This document shows, piece after piece, positions 45,265 through 53,785 of a stretch of 64,000 nucleotides of DNA (positions within the stretch are counted from its first letter, which is position 1; each line of letters opens with the position of its first letter). The stretch comes from Ramlibacter agri. GTDB lineage: Bacteria; Pseudomonadota; Gammaproteobacteria; Burkholderiales; Burkholderiaceae_C. Position numbers and translations under genes: made by a program. The stretch covers positions 1,240,001 to 1,304,000 of the forward strand of contig NZ_JABBFX010000001.1 of NCBI RefSeq assembly GCF_012927085.1, written 5' to 3'. Under the pieces are notes generated by a model, which worked only from the letters and a program-made list of their open reading frames with translations, was not told the origin of the DNA and did not search any database.

Positions 45265-46290
45265 ATGAAGGCACTCCTCTGCAGGCAATTCGGGCACTAC
45301 CGCGACCTGGACTTCTGCGACGTGGATCCCCCCGCGCTGCAGCCCGGCCACGTGCGCATCGCCGTCCACTACGCGACGGCGGGCTATGGCCAGACGGTGG
45401 TGATCGCCGGCAAGTACCAGCGCAAGCCGCCGCTGCCCTTCGTGCCGGGCACGGAGGCTTCGGGCGTGGTGCTGGAGGCCGCGCCCGACGTCACGGCGTT
45501 CAAGCCGGGCGACCGCGTCGCTGCGTCGCTGGACTGGGGCGCCTATGGCGAGCAGGCGGTGGCGACCGCGGCGACGACCTGGCACGTGCCGGATGCCATC
45601 CCGCTGGAGGTCGCGGCGACGGTTCCCCTCACCTACGGCACGGCGTACGCGGCGCTGCACTGGCGCGCGCGCTTGCAGCCTGGCGAGACAGTGTTGGTCT
45701 ACGGTGCGGCCGGAGGCGTGGGCCTGCCGGCCGTGGAGATCGCCCGCCTCGCGGGCGCGCGGGTGATCGCGGTGGCGGGGTCGGCGGAGCGCGCGCAAGT
45801 GGCCCGCGAACACGGCGCGCATGAAGTCGTCGTGCACCGGGCCGGCGAGGGCGAGGCGCCGCTGTCCGCCAAGGTGCTCGCGGCCACCGGCGGGCGCAAG
45901 GTGGACGTCGTCTTCGATCCCGTGGGCGGCAGCTTCTTCGACGAGGCGCTGCGCTGCATCCGGCCGGAAGGCCGCATCGTCCTGATCGGGTTCGCCAGCA
46001 ACGAGGTGCCGCGCATCCCCGGCAACATCCTGCTGGTGAAGAACGCCGAGGTCATCGGCTTCTGGTTCGGCCTCTACCTCGGCTGGGGCCAGGTCGACGA
46101 GCGCGCCCAGTACCAGGAGCGCCTGCGCCAGCTGATGGACAAGTTGTTCGCGCACGTGGCCGCCGGCGACTTGAAGCCGACCAGTTCCGTCATCTATCCC
46201 TTGCCGCGGCTGGCCGATGCCTTCGACGAAGTGCTGGCGCGGCGCGCCGTGGGCCGCGCGCTGGTGCAGGTCGCCGGCGCCTTGCCCTGA
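45265..46290 (+). CDS. NADPH:quinone oxidoreductase-family (MDR) protein
   Basis: This 341-residue zinc-free medium-chain reductase has the N-terminal GroES-like domain with GTEASGVVLEAAPDV and GDRVAASLDWGAYGEQ. The nucleotide-binding loop VYGAAGGVGLPAVEIAR is near residue 150, and VDVVFDPVGGSFFDEALRCIRPEGR is typical of quinone reductases and enoyl reductases. It probably reduces an enoyl/enone intermediate. No ribosome site is seen, and the message may be nearly leaderless. It is the first of a series with the acyl-CoA ligase 52 bases downstream. Confidence 0.86.
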   Translation: MKALLCRQFGHYRDLDFCDVDPPALQPGHVRIAVHYATAGYGQTVVIAGKYQRKPPLPFVPGTEASGVVLEAAPDVTAFKPGDRVAASLDWGAYGEQAVATAATTWHVPDAIPLEVAATVPLTYGTAYAALHWRARLQPGETVLVYGAAGGVGLPAVEIARLAGARVIAVAGSAERAQVAREHGAHEVVVHRAGEGEAPLSAKVLAATGGRKVDVVFDPVGGSFFDEALRCIRPEGRIVLIGFASNEVPRIPGNILLVKNAEVIGFWFGLYLGWGQVDERAQYQERLRQLMDKLFAHVAAGDLKPTSSVIYPLPRLADAFDEVLARRAVGRALVQVAGALP

Positions 46291-46293
46291 TCG

Positions 46294-46307
46294 GTACGGT
46301 AGCATAC
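46294..46307. promoter_or_regulatory. Regulon operator B (GTACGGTAGCATAC)
   Basis: A full match to the dyad GTAYG-N4-CRTAC, 36 bases before the AMP-ligase start. TTGCCC (46282-46287) and TACGAT (46305-46310), 17 bases apart, may form the promoter, so a bound regulator would cover the -10 box. Confidence 0.65.
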
Positions 46308-46342
46308 GATAAGCAGATCAACAAGACAACGGAGACAAAGCA

Positions 46343-47902
46343 ATGCCGCGACTGCACCAGTGGGCCGCGACCCAGCCCAACAAGCTGGCCATCCAGATGG
46401 CCGACGGGCCCGCACTGAGCTACGAGGAGCTCGATGCGCGCGCAAACCGCGTCGCGAACTGGCTGTTGTCGCTGGGCCTGCCGGAGGGCGCTTCGGTGGC
46501 GTTGCTGCTGGAAAACCGACTGGAGACTTTCGAGCTGTGGTGGGGCGCGCGCCGGGCCGGCGTCTACTACGTGCCGGTGAGCACGCACCTGAAGCCGGCC
46601 GAAGTTGCCTACCTGTTGCGTGACAGCGGCGCCAGCGTGCTGGTGACGAGCGATTGCCTGGCCGAGGTCGCGCAAGGTGTGCTTGCGCTGCTGGAGGACG
46701 GCGAAGTGCGGCACCGCTATGCCATGGGCGGGGAGCTCGCCGGCTTCGCGCGCTACGAGCCGGCCATCGCGGCGGCTTCCGCCTCCGCGGACCTGCCGCC
46801 GCGCAGCCAGGGCCGCGAGTTCATGTATTCCTCGGGCACGACCGGTTTTCCCAAAGGGATCAAGCGCGCGCTCGCGCCCTATGCCCGGCGCATGGACCTG
46901 CCGGAGCTGGAGCGGCAGCTGCGCACCATGTTCCAGCTCGATGCCGAGACGGTCTACATCTCGCCCTCGCCGCTGTACCACGCCACCGGCCGCTTCGTCA
47001 TCCGCGTCATCGAAACCGGCGGCACGGCAGTGATCCTGCCGAAGTTCGACGCCGAAGGCGCGCTGGCCGCGATGGCGCGCTACCGCGTCACGCACGGCCA
47101 CTGGGTGCCGACCATGTTCATCCGCATGCTGGCGCTGGACCCGCAGGTGCGCGCAAGCTACGACCTGTCCTGCGTGCGCGTGGCCTTGCATGCGACGGCG
47201 CCGTGCCCGCCCAAGGTCAAGCAGGCCATGATCGACTGGTGGGGACCGGTGATCAACGAGTACTACGGCGGCTCCGAGAACGTGGGCGTCACCTACATCA
47301 ACGGGCCGGACTGGCTGCGGCATCCCGGCTCGGTGGGCGTGCCCATCACCGGAGAAGTGCACATCACCTCGGAAGACGACCCCGAGCGGGAATTGCCGCC
47401 GGGCGAAATCGGCCTGATCTACTTCAGCGGCGGTGTCGGCTTCGAATACCACCGCGACGCGACGAAGACGCGCGGCGCCTTCAACGGCCGGGGCTGGGGC
47501 ACCTACGGTGACCTCGGGCACGTGGACGGCGATGGCTTCCTGTTCATCAGCGACCGCCGCACCGACCTGGTCATCTCCGGCGGCGTGAACATCTATCCGC
47601 AGGAGGTGGAGAACGCGCTGCTGGATCACGAAGCCGTCGCCGACGCGGCCGTCATCGGCGTGCCGCACGCGGAGTTCGGGCAGGAGGTGAAGGCGGTGGT
47701 GCAGCTGAAGCCGCATTGCGCTGCCAGCCCGCAGCTGGCCGGCGAACTGGTGGAGTGGTGCCGCGGCCGGCTGTCGCGGATCAAGAGCCCGCGCACCGTC
47801 GACTTCGTCGCCGAGGTGCCGCGCAGCGACAACGGCAAGCTGCTGCGCCGCGTGCTGCGGGACCGCTATGCGCAGCAGGCGGCCGTCGCCACGGCCGCCT
47901 GA
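46343..47902 (+). CDS. AMP-forming acyl-CoA synthetase
   Basis: This 519-residue ANL-superfamily ligase has the P-loop MYSSGTTGFPKGIK (about residues 161-174), the A5 region NEYYGGSENVGVT, the hinge/A8 segment ISDRRTDLVISGGVNIYPQE and the C-terminal catalytic Lys in RSDNGKLLRR. It activates a carboxylic acid to its CoA thioester. The binding pocket does not identify the acid. A good ribosome site (ggagacaaagca) precedes the ATG. The upstream operator B and MDR gene place it in the local regulon. Confidence 0.9.
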   Translation: MPRLHQWAATQPNKLAIQMADGPALSYEELDARANRVANWLLSLGLPEGASVALLLENRLETFELWWGARRAGVYYVPVSTHLKPAEVAYLLRDSGASVLVTSDCLAEVAQGVLALLEDGEVRHRYAMGGELAGFARYEPAIAAASASADLPPRSQGREFMYSSGTTGFPKGIKRALAPYARRMDLPELERQLRTMFQLDAETVYISPSPLYHATGRFVIRVIETGGTAVILPKFDAEGALAAMARYRVTHGHWVPTMFIRMLALDPQVRASYDLSCVRVALHATAPCPPKVKQAMIDWWGPVINEYYGGSENVGVTYINGPDWLRHPGSVGVPITGEVHITSEDDPERELPPGEIGLIYFSGGVGFEYHRDATKTRGAFNGRGWGTYGDLGHVDGDGFLFISDRRTDLVISGGVNIYPQEVENALLDHEAVADAAVIGVPHAEFGQEVKAVVQLKPHCAASPQLAGELVEWCRGRLSRIKSPRTVDFVAEVPRSDNGKLLRRVLRDRYAQQAAVATAA

Positions 47903-47911
47903 GCCCAGGCC

Positions 47912-48889
47912 TTACTCGAAGTTGATGTAGGAAACGTCGCGGATGATGGCCTGCCAGCGGGCCATGTCCGTGCGCGTGATCTCGTTGGCCTGCGCGGAGT
48001 TCGTGCCGGTCGTGTCGATGCCGAAGGACAGCAGGCGCGACTGCATGTCCGGCGACTTGACGATCTTCGCCAGCTCGGTCGACAGCCGGTCGACGATGGG
48101 GTGCGGCGTCTGGGCCGGCGCGAACACGGCCCACCAGGGCGAGAACGCTTCCATGCCGGCGATGCCTTGCTCGGCGAAGGTCGGCACGTCGGGCAGCGAA
48201 GCCGAGCGCTTGGTGCCCGTCACCGCGATGGGGCGAATCTTGCCCGCCTTCACCTGGCCGGCGGCGGTGCCGATGTCCGCGACGGCGGACATCAGGTTGC
48301 CCGCCATCAGGTCCTGCAGTTCCGGCGCCACGCCCTTGTAGGGCACGTGGACCATCTTCATGCCGGCCTCGCGGTTCAGGATCTCGCCCAGCACGTGCGC
48401 GCTGGAGCCGTTGCCGTAGGAACCGAAGTTGGCCTTGTCCGGCGCGGCCTTGCTGGCGGCGACCAGGTCCTTGACGTTCTGCACGGGCGACGTGGCGTTC
48501 ACGTACAGCACCAGCGGCGTGCTGCCCAGGTGGGACACGGTCGTCAGGTCCTTCTGCACGTCGTAGGGCACCTTCTTCATCGTGAAAGGTACCATGACGA
48601 TGGGCGTGCTGGTCGTGAACAGCAGCGTGTAGCCATCGGGCTGCGCCTGCGCCACCAGCACCGTCCCCAGCGTCAGCGACGCGCCGGGCTTGTTCTCCAC
48701 GAGCACGGGCTGGCCCAGGGCCCCTCCCAGCTTCTCGGCGAACAGGCGGGCCACGACGTCGCTCGGCCCGCCGGCCGAGGCGGGCACGATGAAGCGGATC
48801 GCCCGGGCAGGGTAGCGGTCCTCGGCCCAGGAGGCTGCGGCGGTGCAGGCCAGGGCGGCAATGGCGGTCTTCAGCAGGATGCGGCGCAT
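47912..48889 (-). CDS. Bug/TctC-type tripartite tricarboxylate transporter receptor
   Basis: This 325-residue periplasmic receptor has a signal peptide (MRRILLKTAIAALACTAAASWA), then YPARAIRFIVPASAGGPSDVVARLF, GQPVLVENKPGAS, PDGYTLLFTTSTP and LPDVPTFAEQGIAGMEAFSPWW. I chose ATG 48889, with ggagaca upstream, over two in-frame codons further up. It is convergent with the ligase gene and divergent from the SDR gene, with operator C between them. Confidence 0.88.
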   Translation of the reverse strand: MRRILLKTAIAALACTAAASWAEDRYPARAIRFIVPASAGGPSDVVARLFAEKLGGALGQPVLVENKPGASLTLGTVLVAQAQPDGYTLLFTTSTPIVMVPFTMKKVPYDVQKDLTTVSHLGSTPLVLYVNATSPVQNVKDLVAASKAAPDKANFGSYGNGSSAHVLGEILNREAGMKMVHVPYKGVAPELQDLMAGNLMSAVADIGTAAGQVKAGKIRPIAVTGTKRSASLPDVPTFAEQGIAGMEAFSPWWAVFAPAQTPHPIVDRLSTELAKIVKSPDMQSRLLSFGIDTTGTNSAQANEITRTDMARWQAIIRDVSYINFE

Positions 48890-48931
48890 CGGTTCTGTCT
48901 CCTTCATGATCTTTACGTCACCGTGCATATG

Positions 48932-48945
48932 GTATCGTTGCATAC
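48932..48945. promoter_or_regulatory. Regulon operator C (GTATCGTTGCATAC)
   Basis: A dyad of the GTAYG-N4-CRTAC family (one mismatch), midway in the 84-base gap between the divergent Bug and SDR genes. A further ATATGG half-site precedes it. It could repress both promoters. Confidence 0.62.
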
Positions 48946-48973
48946 GTTATCTTTCAACGGTTCCGGAGGCGAC

Positions 48974-49888
48974 GTGGCCAGACTGCTCGAAGGCAAGGTG
49001 ATCGTGGTAACCGGCGCGGGCGCCGGCGTGGGCAAGGAAATCGCGCTCGAAGCTGCCCGGCAGGGCGCGCGCGTGGTCGTCAACGACCTCGGTGTCAACA
49101 TCGACGGCAGCGGCGGCAGCGCCGGGCCGGCGCAGCAGGCGGTGGACGAGATCCGCGCCGCCGGCGGCGAGGCCGTGGCCAGCACGGACAGCGTGGCCGA
49201 ATGGAAGTCGGCCCAGCGCATCGTCGGCATGGCGCTGGACATGTACGGCCGCATCGACGGCCTGGTGAACAACGCCGGCAACCTGCGCGACATCATCTTC
49301 CACAAGATGCCGGAAGAGGACTTCGACGCCGTGGTGGCCGTGCACCTGAAGGGCTCGTTCAACATGGCCCGCGCGGCGGCGCCGCACTTCAAGACCGAGG
49401 AGAGCGGCGCCTACGTGCACATGACCTCCACCTCCGGCCTGATCGGCAACTTCGGCCAGGCCAACTACTGCTCGGCGAAGATGGGCGTGGTGGGCCTGTC
49501 GAAGGCGATCGCGCTGGACATGGAGCGCTTCAACGTCCGCTCCAACTGCATCGCGCCCTTCGCCTTCACTCGCATGGTCAACACCATTCCGACCGACACG
49601 CCGGAAGGCCTGGCACGGATGAAAGTGAACCAGCGGCTGGAGGCGGCCAAGATCGCGCCCTTCACCTGCGCGCTGCTCACCGACGCCGCCAAGGGCGTCA
49701 CCGGCCAGATCTTTGGCGTCCGCAACAACGAGATCTACCTGTTCTCGCAGCCGCGGCCGATCCGCACCGCGCACCGCGGCGAAGGCTGGACGGTGGAAGC
49801 CTGCCTGGAGGTGGCCATCCCGATGATGCAACCTTCGTTCTATCCGCTGGACAAGTCGCGCGACGTGTTCTCCTGGGACCCGGTCTGA
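48974..49888 (+). CDS. SDR family oxidoreductase (peroxisomal MFE-2-like)
   Basis: This 304-residue classical SDR has the cofactor loop VTGAGAGVGKEIA, VVVNDLGVNIDGSG, NNAGNLRD, catalytic Ser in HMTSTSGLIG and YxxxK in YCSAKMG. The N-D-L-G-x-x-x-D/H-G-S-G pattern matches the 3-hydroxyacyl-CoA dehydrogenase domain of multifunctional enzyme type 2. The start is a GTG at 48974 with a strong ggaggc site. Upstream in-frame codons lie in the operator region. It probably oxidises a 3-hydroxyacyl-CoA. Confidence 0.87.
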   Translation: MARLLEGKVIVVTGAGAGVGKEIALEAARQGARVVVNDLGVNIDGSGGSAGPAQQAVDEIRAAGGEAVASTDSVAEWKSAQRIVGMALDMYGRIDGLVNNAGNLRDIIFHKMPEEDFDAVVAVHLKGSFNMARAAAPHFKTEESGAYVHMTSTSGLIGNFGQANYCSAKMGVVGLSKAIALDMERFNVRSNCIAPFAFTRMVNTIPTDTPEGLARMKVNQRLEAAKIAPFTCALLTDAAKGVTGQIFGVRNNEIYLFSQPRPIRTAHRGEGWTVEACLEVAIPMMQPSFYPLDKSRDVFSWDPV

Positions 49889-49953
49889 ACGGACTGGGCT
49901 GCCGATTGGGGCGCTAGCGTAAAATCAAAAATCTGCCGTATTTTCGCAAGCCC

Positions 49954-50511
49954 ATGAAAGCTGCCACCAAGACCCGTGCCACCCCGCAGCGCAAGGCGGC
50001 CGCACCGGCTGCCGCCCCGCGCGCTCGCGTGCAAAAAGTCCCGGACGCGGACAACTGGGACGCCCGCCTCGGCTTCCTCATGCACGACGTGTCGCGGCTG
50101 CGCCGCAGCGTGTTCGACGAGTTCATGAGGCCCAGCGGGCTGACGCGCTCGCAATGGTGGATCCTGGCACACCTGTCGCGCCACGACGGGATGATCCAGA
50201 GCGACCTGGCCAACATGCTGGACCTGGGCAAGGCCGCCCTCGGCGGCCTGCTGGACCGGCTGGAAGCCTCGCAGCAGATCGAGCGCCGCGCCGACGAGGC
50301 GGACCGGCGCGTGAAGCGCATCTACCTCACGGGCAAGGGCGCGCAGGCCATCCAGGAAATGCGCGTGAAGGGCCACGAGGTCAGCGAGCGCATCCTCGAG
50401 GGCCTGGACCTCCCGGCCCGCCGCACGCTCCTGGACAACCTGGCGCTGGTCAAGTCCAACCTGCTGGCGCTGCGCGCCGAGGTGCAGAAGACGCGCGGCA
50501 ACGGCGGCTGA
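49954..50511 (+). CDS. MarR family transcriptional regulator
   Basis: This 185-residue winged-helix regulator has a Lys/Ala/Pro-rich N-terminal tail (about 30 residues), then LTRSQWWILAHLSRHDGMIQSDLANMLDLGKAALGGLLDRLEAS as the DNA-binding part (about residues 62-108) and the wing RRADEADRRVKRIYLTGKG. It is central to the catabolic region, and its own upstream region has an AT-rich TAAAAT -10-like box at 49920-49925. It is the nearest candidate to read the six GTAYG-N4-CRTAC sites, although its own promoter lacks one. A terminator follows the gene. Confidence 0.87.
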   Translation: MKAATKTRATPQRKAAAPAAAPRARVQKVPDADNWDARLGFLMHDVSRLRRSVFDEFMRPSGLTRSQWWILAHLSRHDGMIQSDLANMLDLGKAALGGLLDRLEASQQIERRADEADRRVKRIYLTGKGAQAIQEMRVKGHEVSERILEGLDLPARRTLLDNLALVKSNLLALRAEVQKTRGNGG

Positions 50512-50531
50512 GCGCGCCTCCCATCGATGCC

Positions 50532-50556
50532 AAGGGCGCCTGCGGGCGCCCTTTTT
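50532..50556 (+). terminator. Intrinsic terminator after the MarR gene
   Basis: AAGGGCGCC (50532-50540) pairs with GGCGCCCTT (50545-50553) around a TGCG loop, and the stem is followed by more T. It ends the marR-type transcript before operator D. Confidence 0.85.
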
Positions 50557-50575
50557 GCTGGCCGCCGCAAAATAG

Positions 50576-50589
50576 GTCTGCTACCATAC
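50576..50589. promoter_or_regulatory. Regulon operator D (GTCTGCTACCATAC)
   Basis: A dyad of the GTAYG-N4-CRTAC family (one mismatch in the left half), 34 bases before the acyl-CoA dehydrogenase start. TACGAT at 50587-50592 overlaps its right half. Confidence 0.6.
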
Positions 50590-50622
50590 GATCTCGATAC
50601 GAACTGATATGCGAGGCAGGCT

Positions 50623-51789
50623 TTGGATTTCGATCTCAGCGACGACCAGCGTGCGATCCAGGAGGCGGTGGCCGACATCTGCACGCCTTACGACGACGAG
50701 TACTGGCTGAAGAAGGACCGCGAAGGCGGCTTCCCGGAGGACTTCTACCAGGCGATGGCCAAGGCCGGCTGGCTGGGCATCGCGATGCCGCAGGAGTACG
50801 GCGGCTCGGGCCTCGGCATCCTCGAGGCGGCGCTGATGATGGAGACGGTGTCCGCCACGGGCGCCTGCCTGTCGGGCGCCTCGGCCATCCACATGAACGT
50901 GTTCGGCCTGCACCCGGTGGTGGTGCACGGCACGCCGGAGCAGAAGCAGCGCTGGCTGCCGCCCATCATCAACGGCCAGGCCAAGGCCTGCTTCGGCGTC
51001 ACGGAGCCCAACACCGGCCTCAACACGCTGAAGCTGAAGACGATGGCGGTGCGCAAGGGCGACCGCTACGTGGTCAACGGCCAGAAGATCTGGATCTCCA
51101 CTGCGCAGGTCGCGCAGAAGATCCTGCTGCTGGCGCGCACGACGCCGATCGACGAGGTGAAGTCGTCCACGCATGGCCTCAGCCTGTTCTATACCGACCT
51201 GGACCGCAGCCGCATTGAGGTGCGCGAGATCGAGAAGCTGGGGCGCAAGTCGGTCGACTCCAACCAGCTGTTCATCGACAACCTCGAGATCCCGGTGGAA
51301 GACCGCATCGGCGAGGAAGGCCGCGGCTTCGAATACATCCTGCACGGCATGAACCCCGAGCGCGTGCTGCTGGCCGCCGAGGCCACCGGCATCGGCCGCG
51401 CCGCGCTGCGCCGCGCCGCGCGCTATGCGGGTGAGCGCATCGTGTTCGACCGGCCGATCGGCAAGAACCAGGGCGTGCAGCATCCGCTGGCCGAGCGCTG
51501 GGTGGACCTGGAGGCGGGCACCTTGCTGTACCGCCGCGCCGGCTGGCTGTACGACCAGGGCCGCAACTGCGGCGCCGAAGCCAACGCCGCCAAGTTCTTC
51601 TGCGCCGAAGCCGGCTTCCGTGCCGCGGAGACGGCGGTGCTGACGCACGGCGGCATGGGCTACGCCAAGGAATACCACGTCGAGCGCTACCTGCGCGAAG
51701 CCATGCTGCCGCGCATCGCGCCGGTGTCCATCCAGCTGATCCTGTCGTTCATCGCCGAAAAGGTGCTGGGCCTGCCCAAGTCGTATTGA
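50623..51789 (+). CDS. Acyl-CoA dehydrogenase
   Basis: This 388-residue flavoenzyme has a standard three-domain ACAD plan: N-terminal helices (DQRAIQEAVADIC), the FAD-contacting ACFGVTEPNTGLNTLKLKT and the beta domain (NGQKIWISTAQ). C-terminal helices carry GKNQGVQHPLAERWVDLEAG and THGGMGYAKEYHVERYLREA. It dehydrogenates an acyl-CoA to the enoyl-CoA. The chain-length class is unclear. The start is a TTG at 50623 with gagg upstream. The following SDR gene begins 22 bases downstream. Confidence 0.9.
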   Translation: MDFDLSDDQRAIQEAVADICTPYDDEYWLKKDREGGFPEDFYQAMAKAGWLGIAMPQEYGGSGLGILEAALMMETVSATGACLSGASAIHMNVFGLHPVVVHGTPEQKQRWLPPIINGQAKACFGVTEPNTGLNTLKLKTMAVRKGDRYVVNGQKIWISTAQVAQKILLLARTTPIDEVKSSTHGLSLFYTDLDRSRIEVREIEKLGRKSVDSNQLFIDNLEIPVEDRIGEEGRGFEYILHGMNPERVLLAAEATGIGRAALRRAARYAGERIVFDRPIGKNQGVQHPLAERWVDLEAGTLLYRRAGWLYDQGRNCGAEANAAKFFCAEAGFRAAETAVLTHGGMGYAKEYHVERYLREAMLPRIAPVSIQLILSFIAEKVLGLPKSY

Positions 51790-51811
51790 GAAACCCGAGG
51801 AGACGAGAGAA

Positions 51812-52714
51812 ATGAAGCTTTGCGAAGGCCGCGTGGCCATCGTTACCGGCGCCGGCCGCGGCCTGGGCCGGGCCCATGCCCTGATGCTGGCGAAGCACGG
51901 CGCCAAGGTCGTCGTCAACGACTTCGGCGGCGCCGCGGACGGCAGCGGCAGCCACGATGCGACACCGGCGGAGGAAGTGGTCGCCACGATCCGCGCCTTC
52001 GGCGGCGAGGCCGTCACCGACACGCACAACGTGGCCGACTGGCAGGGCGCCAAGGCCATGGTCGATCGCGCCGTGAGCGCTTTTGGCGGCCTCGACATCC
52101 TGGTGAACAACGCCGGCATCCTGCGCGACCGCATGCTGGTGAACATGACCGAGCAGGAGTGGGATTCGGTCATCAACGTCCACCTGAAGGGGACCTTCGC
52201 CCCCACGCACCATGCGGCCAACTACTGGCGCCAGCAGCAGAAAGCGGGCAAGACCGTCGATGCGCGCGTGATCAACACGACTTCGCACTCCGGCCTGTTC
52301 TGCAACATCGGCCAGGCGAACTACGCCGCCGCCAAGGCCGGCATCGCCAGCTTCTCGCTGGTGGCCGCGCGCGAGTTGCAGCGCTATGGCGTCACGGTGA
52401 ATGCAATTGCTCCGCGCGCCGAAACCCGCATGACGCACGGCCTGCGCGAGTGGACGCCGGAACAGCTGGAGCGCCGCGACCCCGAGTGGATCGCCGCGCT
52501 GGTCACCTGGCTGGCCAGCCCGGAAGCCGCGGATGTGAGCGGACGCGTGTTCGAGGCCTGGGGCTACGGCTACACGGTGGCGGAGAGCTGGCAGCACGGC
52601 CCCATCACCGAAGCCTCGCGCGATCCCGCCGGCCTGGGCGAGAAGATCGAACAGGTCGTGCGCTTCGCGCGCCCCAACGCCGGCATCGACCGCGACACCT
52701 GGCTGGCGGTCTGA
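51812..52714 (+). CDS. SDR family oxidoreductase (MFE-2-like 3-hydroxyacyl-CoA dehydrogenase type)
   Basis: This 300-residue SDR has the cofactor loop VTGAGRGLGRAHALMLAKHGAK, VVVNDFGGAADGSG, NNAGILRDRMLVNM, Ser in NTTSHSGLFCN and YxxxK in YAAAKAG. The N-D-F-G-x-x-x-D-G-S-G element again points to the multifunctional-enzyme-2 dehydrogenase group. A good ribosome site (gaggagacgagaga) precedes the ATG. It follows the acyl-CoA dehydrogenase, the order expected for beta-oxidation-type steps. Confidence 0.88.
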   Translation: MKLCEGRVAIVTGAGRGLGRAHALMLAKHGAKVVVNDFGGAADGSGSHDATPAEEVVATIRAFGGEAVTDTHNVADWQGAKAMVDRAVSAFGGLDILVNNAGILRDRMLVNMTEQEWDSVINVHLKGTFAPTHHAANYWRQQQKAGKTVDARVINTTSHSGLFCNIGQANYAAAKAGIASFSLVAARELQRYGVTVNAIAPRAETRMTHGLREWTPEQLERRDPEWIAALVTWLASPEAADVSGRVFEAWGYGYTVAESWQHGPITEASRDPAGLGEKIEQVVRFARPNAGIDRDTWLAV

Positions 52715-52759
52715 ACGCGGGACTCAGGGTAGTCCCGGGGCTTCGTCGGTTTACATACC

Positions 52760-52773
52760 GTATGGTGCCGTAC
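52760..52773. promoter_or_regulatory. Regulon operator E (GTATGGTGCCGTAC)
   Basis: A full match to the dyad GTAYG-N4-CRTAC, 41 bases before the Bug gene. It overlaps on its left with another small dyad, CATAC-C-GTATG (52754-52764), and on its right with TACTAAT, a possible -10 box. Confidence 0.68.
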
Positions 52774-52813
52774 TAATATGGCGGCTTCCGGATCAATCGC
52801 ACTGGAGCCCGTG

Positions 52814-53785
52814 GTGTCCCTTTCCCGTCGCCATCTGCTGGCCGCGCTCGCGGCCGGCGCTTCCCCTCTCGCAGCTCGCGCCATCGACCTGCCCGGCCGG
52901 CCGGTGAAGATCGTCGTGCCGTTCACGCCCGGCGGCGTCGGCGACGTGTTCGCCCGCGTCGCGGGCGAGATCATGGCCAAGGACCTGGGCCAGACCGTGA
53001 TCGTCGAGAACAAGCCTGGCGCCAACCAGATGCTTGCCGCCGCGGCGGTGGGGCAGGCACCGCCGGACGGCCACATGCTGTACCAGGCCACCAGCACGGC
53101 CATCCTGAACCCGATGCTGTACAAGAAGCTGGCCTACGACCCGAAGTCGCTGAAGCCGCTGTGGATAGGCATCGAGACGCCGCTGATCTACGTGATCAAC
53201 CCGAAGGTGCCGGCGAAGACGCTGTCCGAGTTCGCGGCCTGGGCACGCGCCAACGCGGGCAAGGCCAACTACTCGTCGATCGGCCCGGGCAACGTGCTGC
53301 ACCTCGGCGCGGAAAAGCTCAAGCAGGTCGGCAACTTCGACATGGTGCACGTGCCCTATGCCGGGCGCTCGGCGGACGCGATCAACGCGGTGCTCGCCGG
53401 CGACGTCGAGATGATGTGCACCATCGCGGGCCAGGCCGTTCCCTTCGTGCAGGCCGGCAAGCTGCGGGGGCTGGCGGTCACCTCCGCGCAGCGCCTGCCG
53501 GTGCTGCCGGACGTGCCCACCGCCGCCGAGGCGGGCTTCCCGAGCCTGGCGGTGGCGTCCTGGTACGGCCTGTACGTGCACAGCGCGACGCCGGATCCCG
53601 TGGCCAACAAGTTGCGCCTGGCGGCGGACAAGGCGCTGGCGGACACTGCCTTCCGCGAGCGCTTCATCGCCCAGGGCGCCGTCATCGCGCCACCGCGCAG
53701 CGGCGCGGAGGTGGCGCACTACGTCGAAGAGAACTCCAGGTACTGGGGCGAGATCATCCGCGCCCAGAAGATCGAGCTGGACTGA
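52814..53785 (+). CDS. Bug/TctC-type tripartite tricarboxylate transporter receptor
   Basis: This 323-residue receptor has an N-terminal signal with a paired Arg (SLSRRHLLAALAAGASPLAARA), possibly Tat. Bug blocks are GRPVKIVVPFTPGGVGDVFARV, GQTVIVENKPGANQ and VLPDVPTAAEAGFPSLAV. The GTG at 52814 is preferred: ggag precedes it, and the ATG at 52778 lies too close to the probable -10 box. It ends directly against the convergent enoyl-CoA hydratase gene. Confidence 0.85.
   Translation: MSLSRRHLLAALAAGASPLAARAIDLPGRPVKIVVPFTPGGVGDVFARVAGEIMAKDLGQTVIVENKPGANQMLAAAAVGQAPPDGHMLYQATSTAILNPMLYKKLAYDPKSLKPLWIGIETPLIYVINPKVPAKTLSEFAAWARANAGKANYSSIGPGNVLHLGAEKLKQVGNFDMVHVPYAGRSADAINAVLAGDVEMMCTIAGQAVPFVQAGKLRGLAVTSAQRLPVLPDVPTAAEAGFPSLAVASWYGLYVHSATPDPVANKLRLAADKALADTAFRERFIAQGAVIAPPRSGAEVAHYVEENSRYWGEIIRAQKIELD

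Noticed and set aside
49917..49947. AT-rich inverted repeat (GCGTAAAAT ... ATTTTCGC) as a MarR autoregulatory site
   Set aside because: The arms match only after allowing an extra base, and TAAAAT at 49920 is explained as a -10 box, so I did not list it as an operator.
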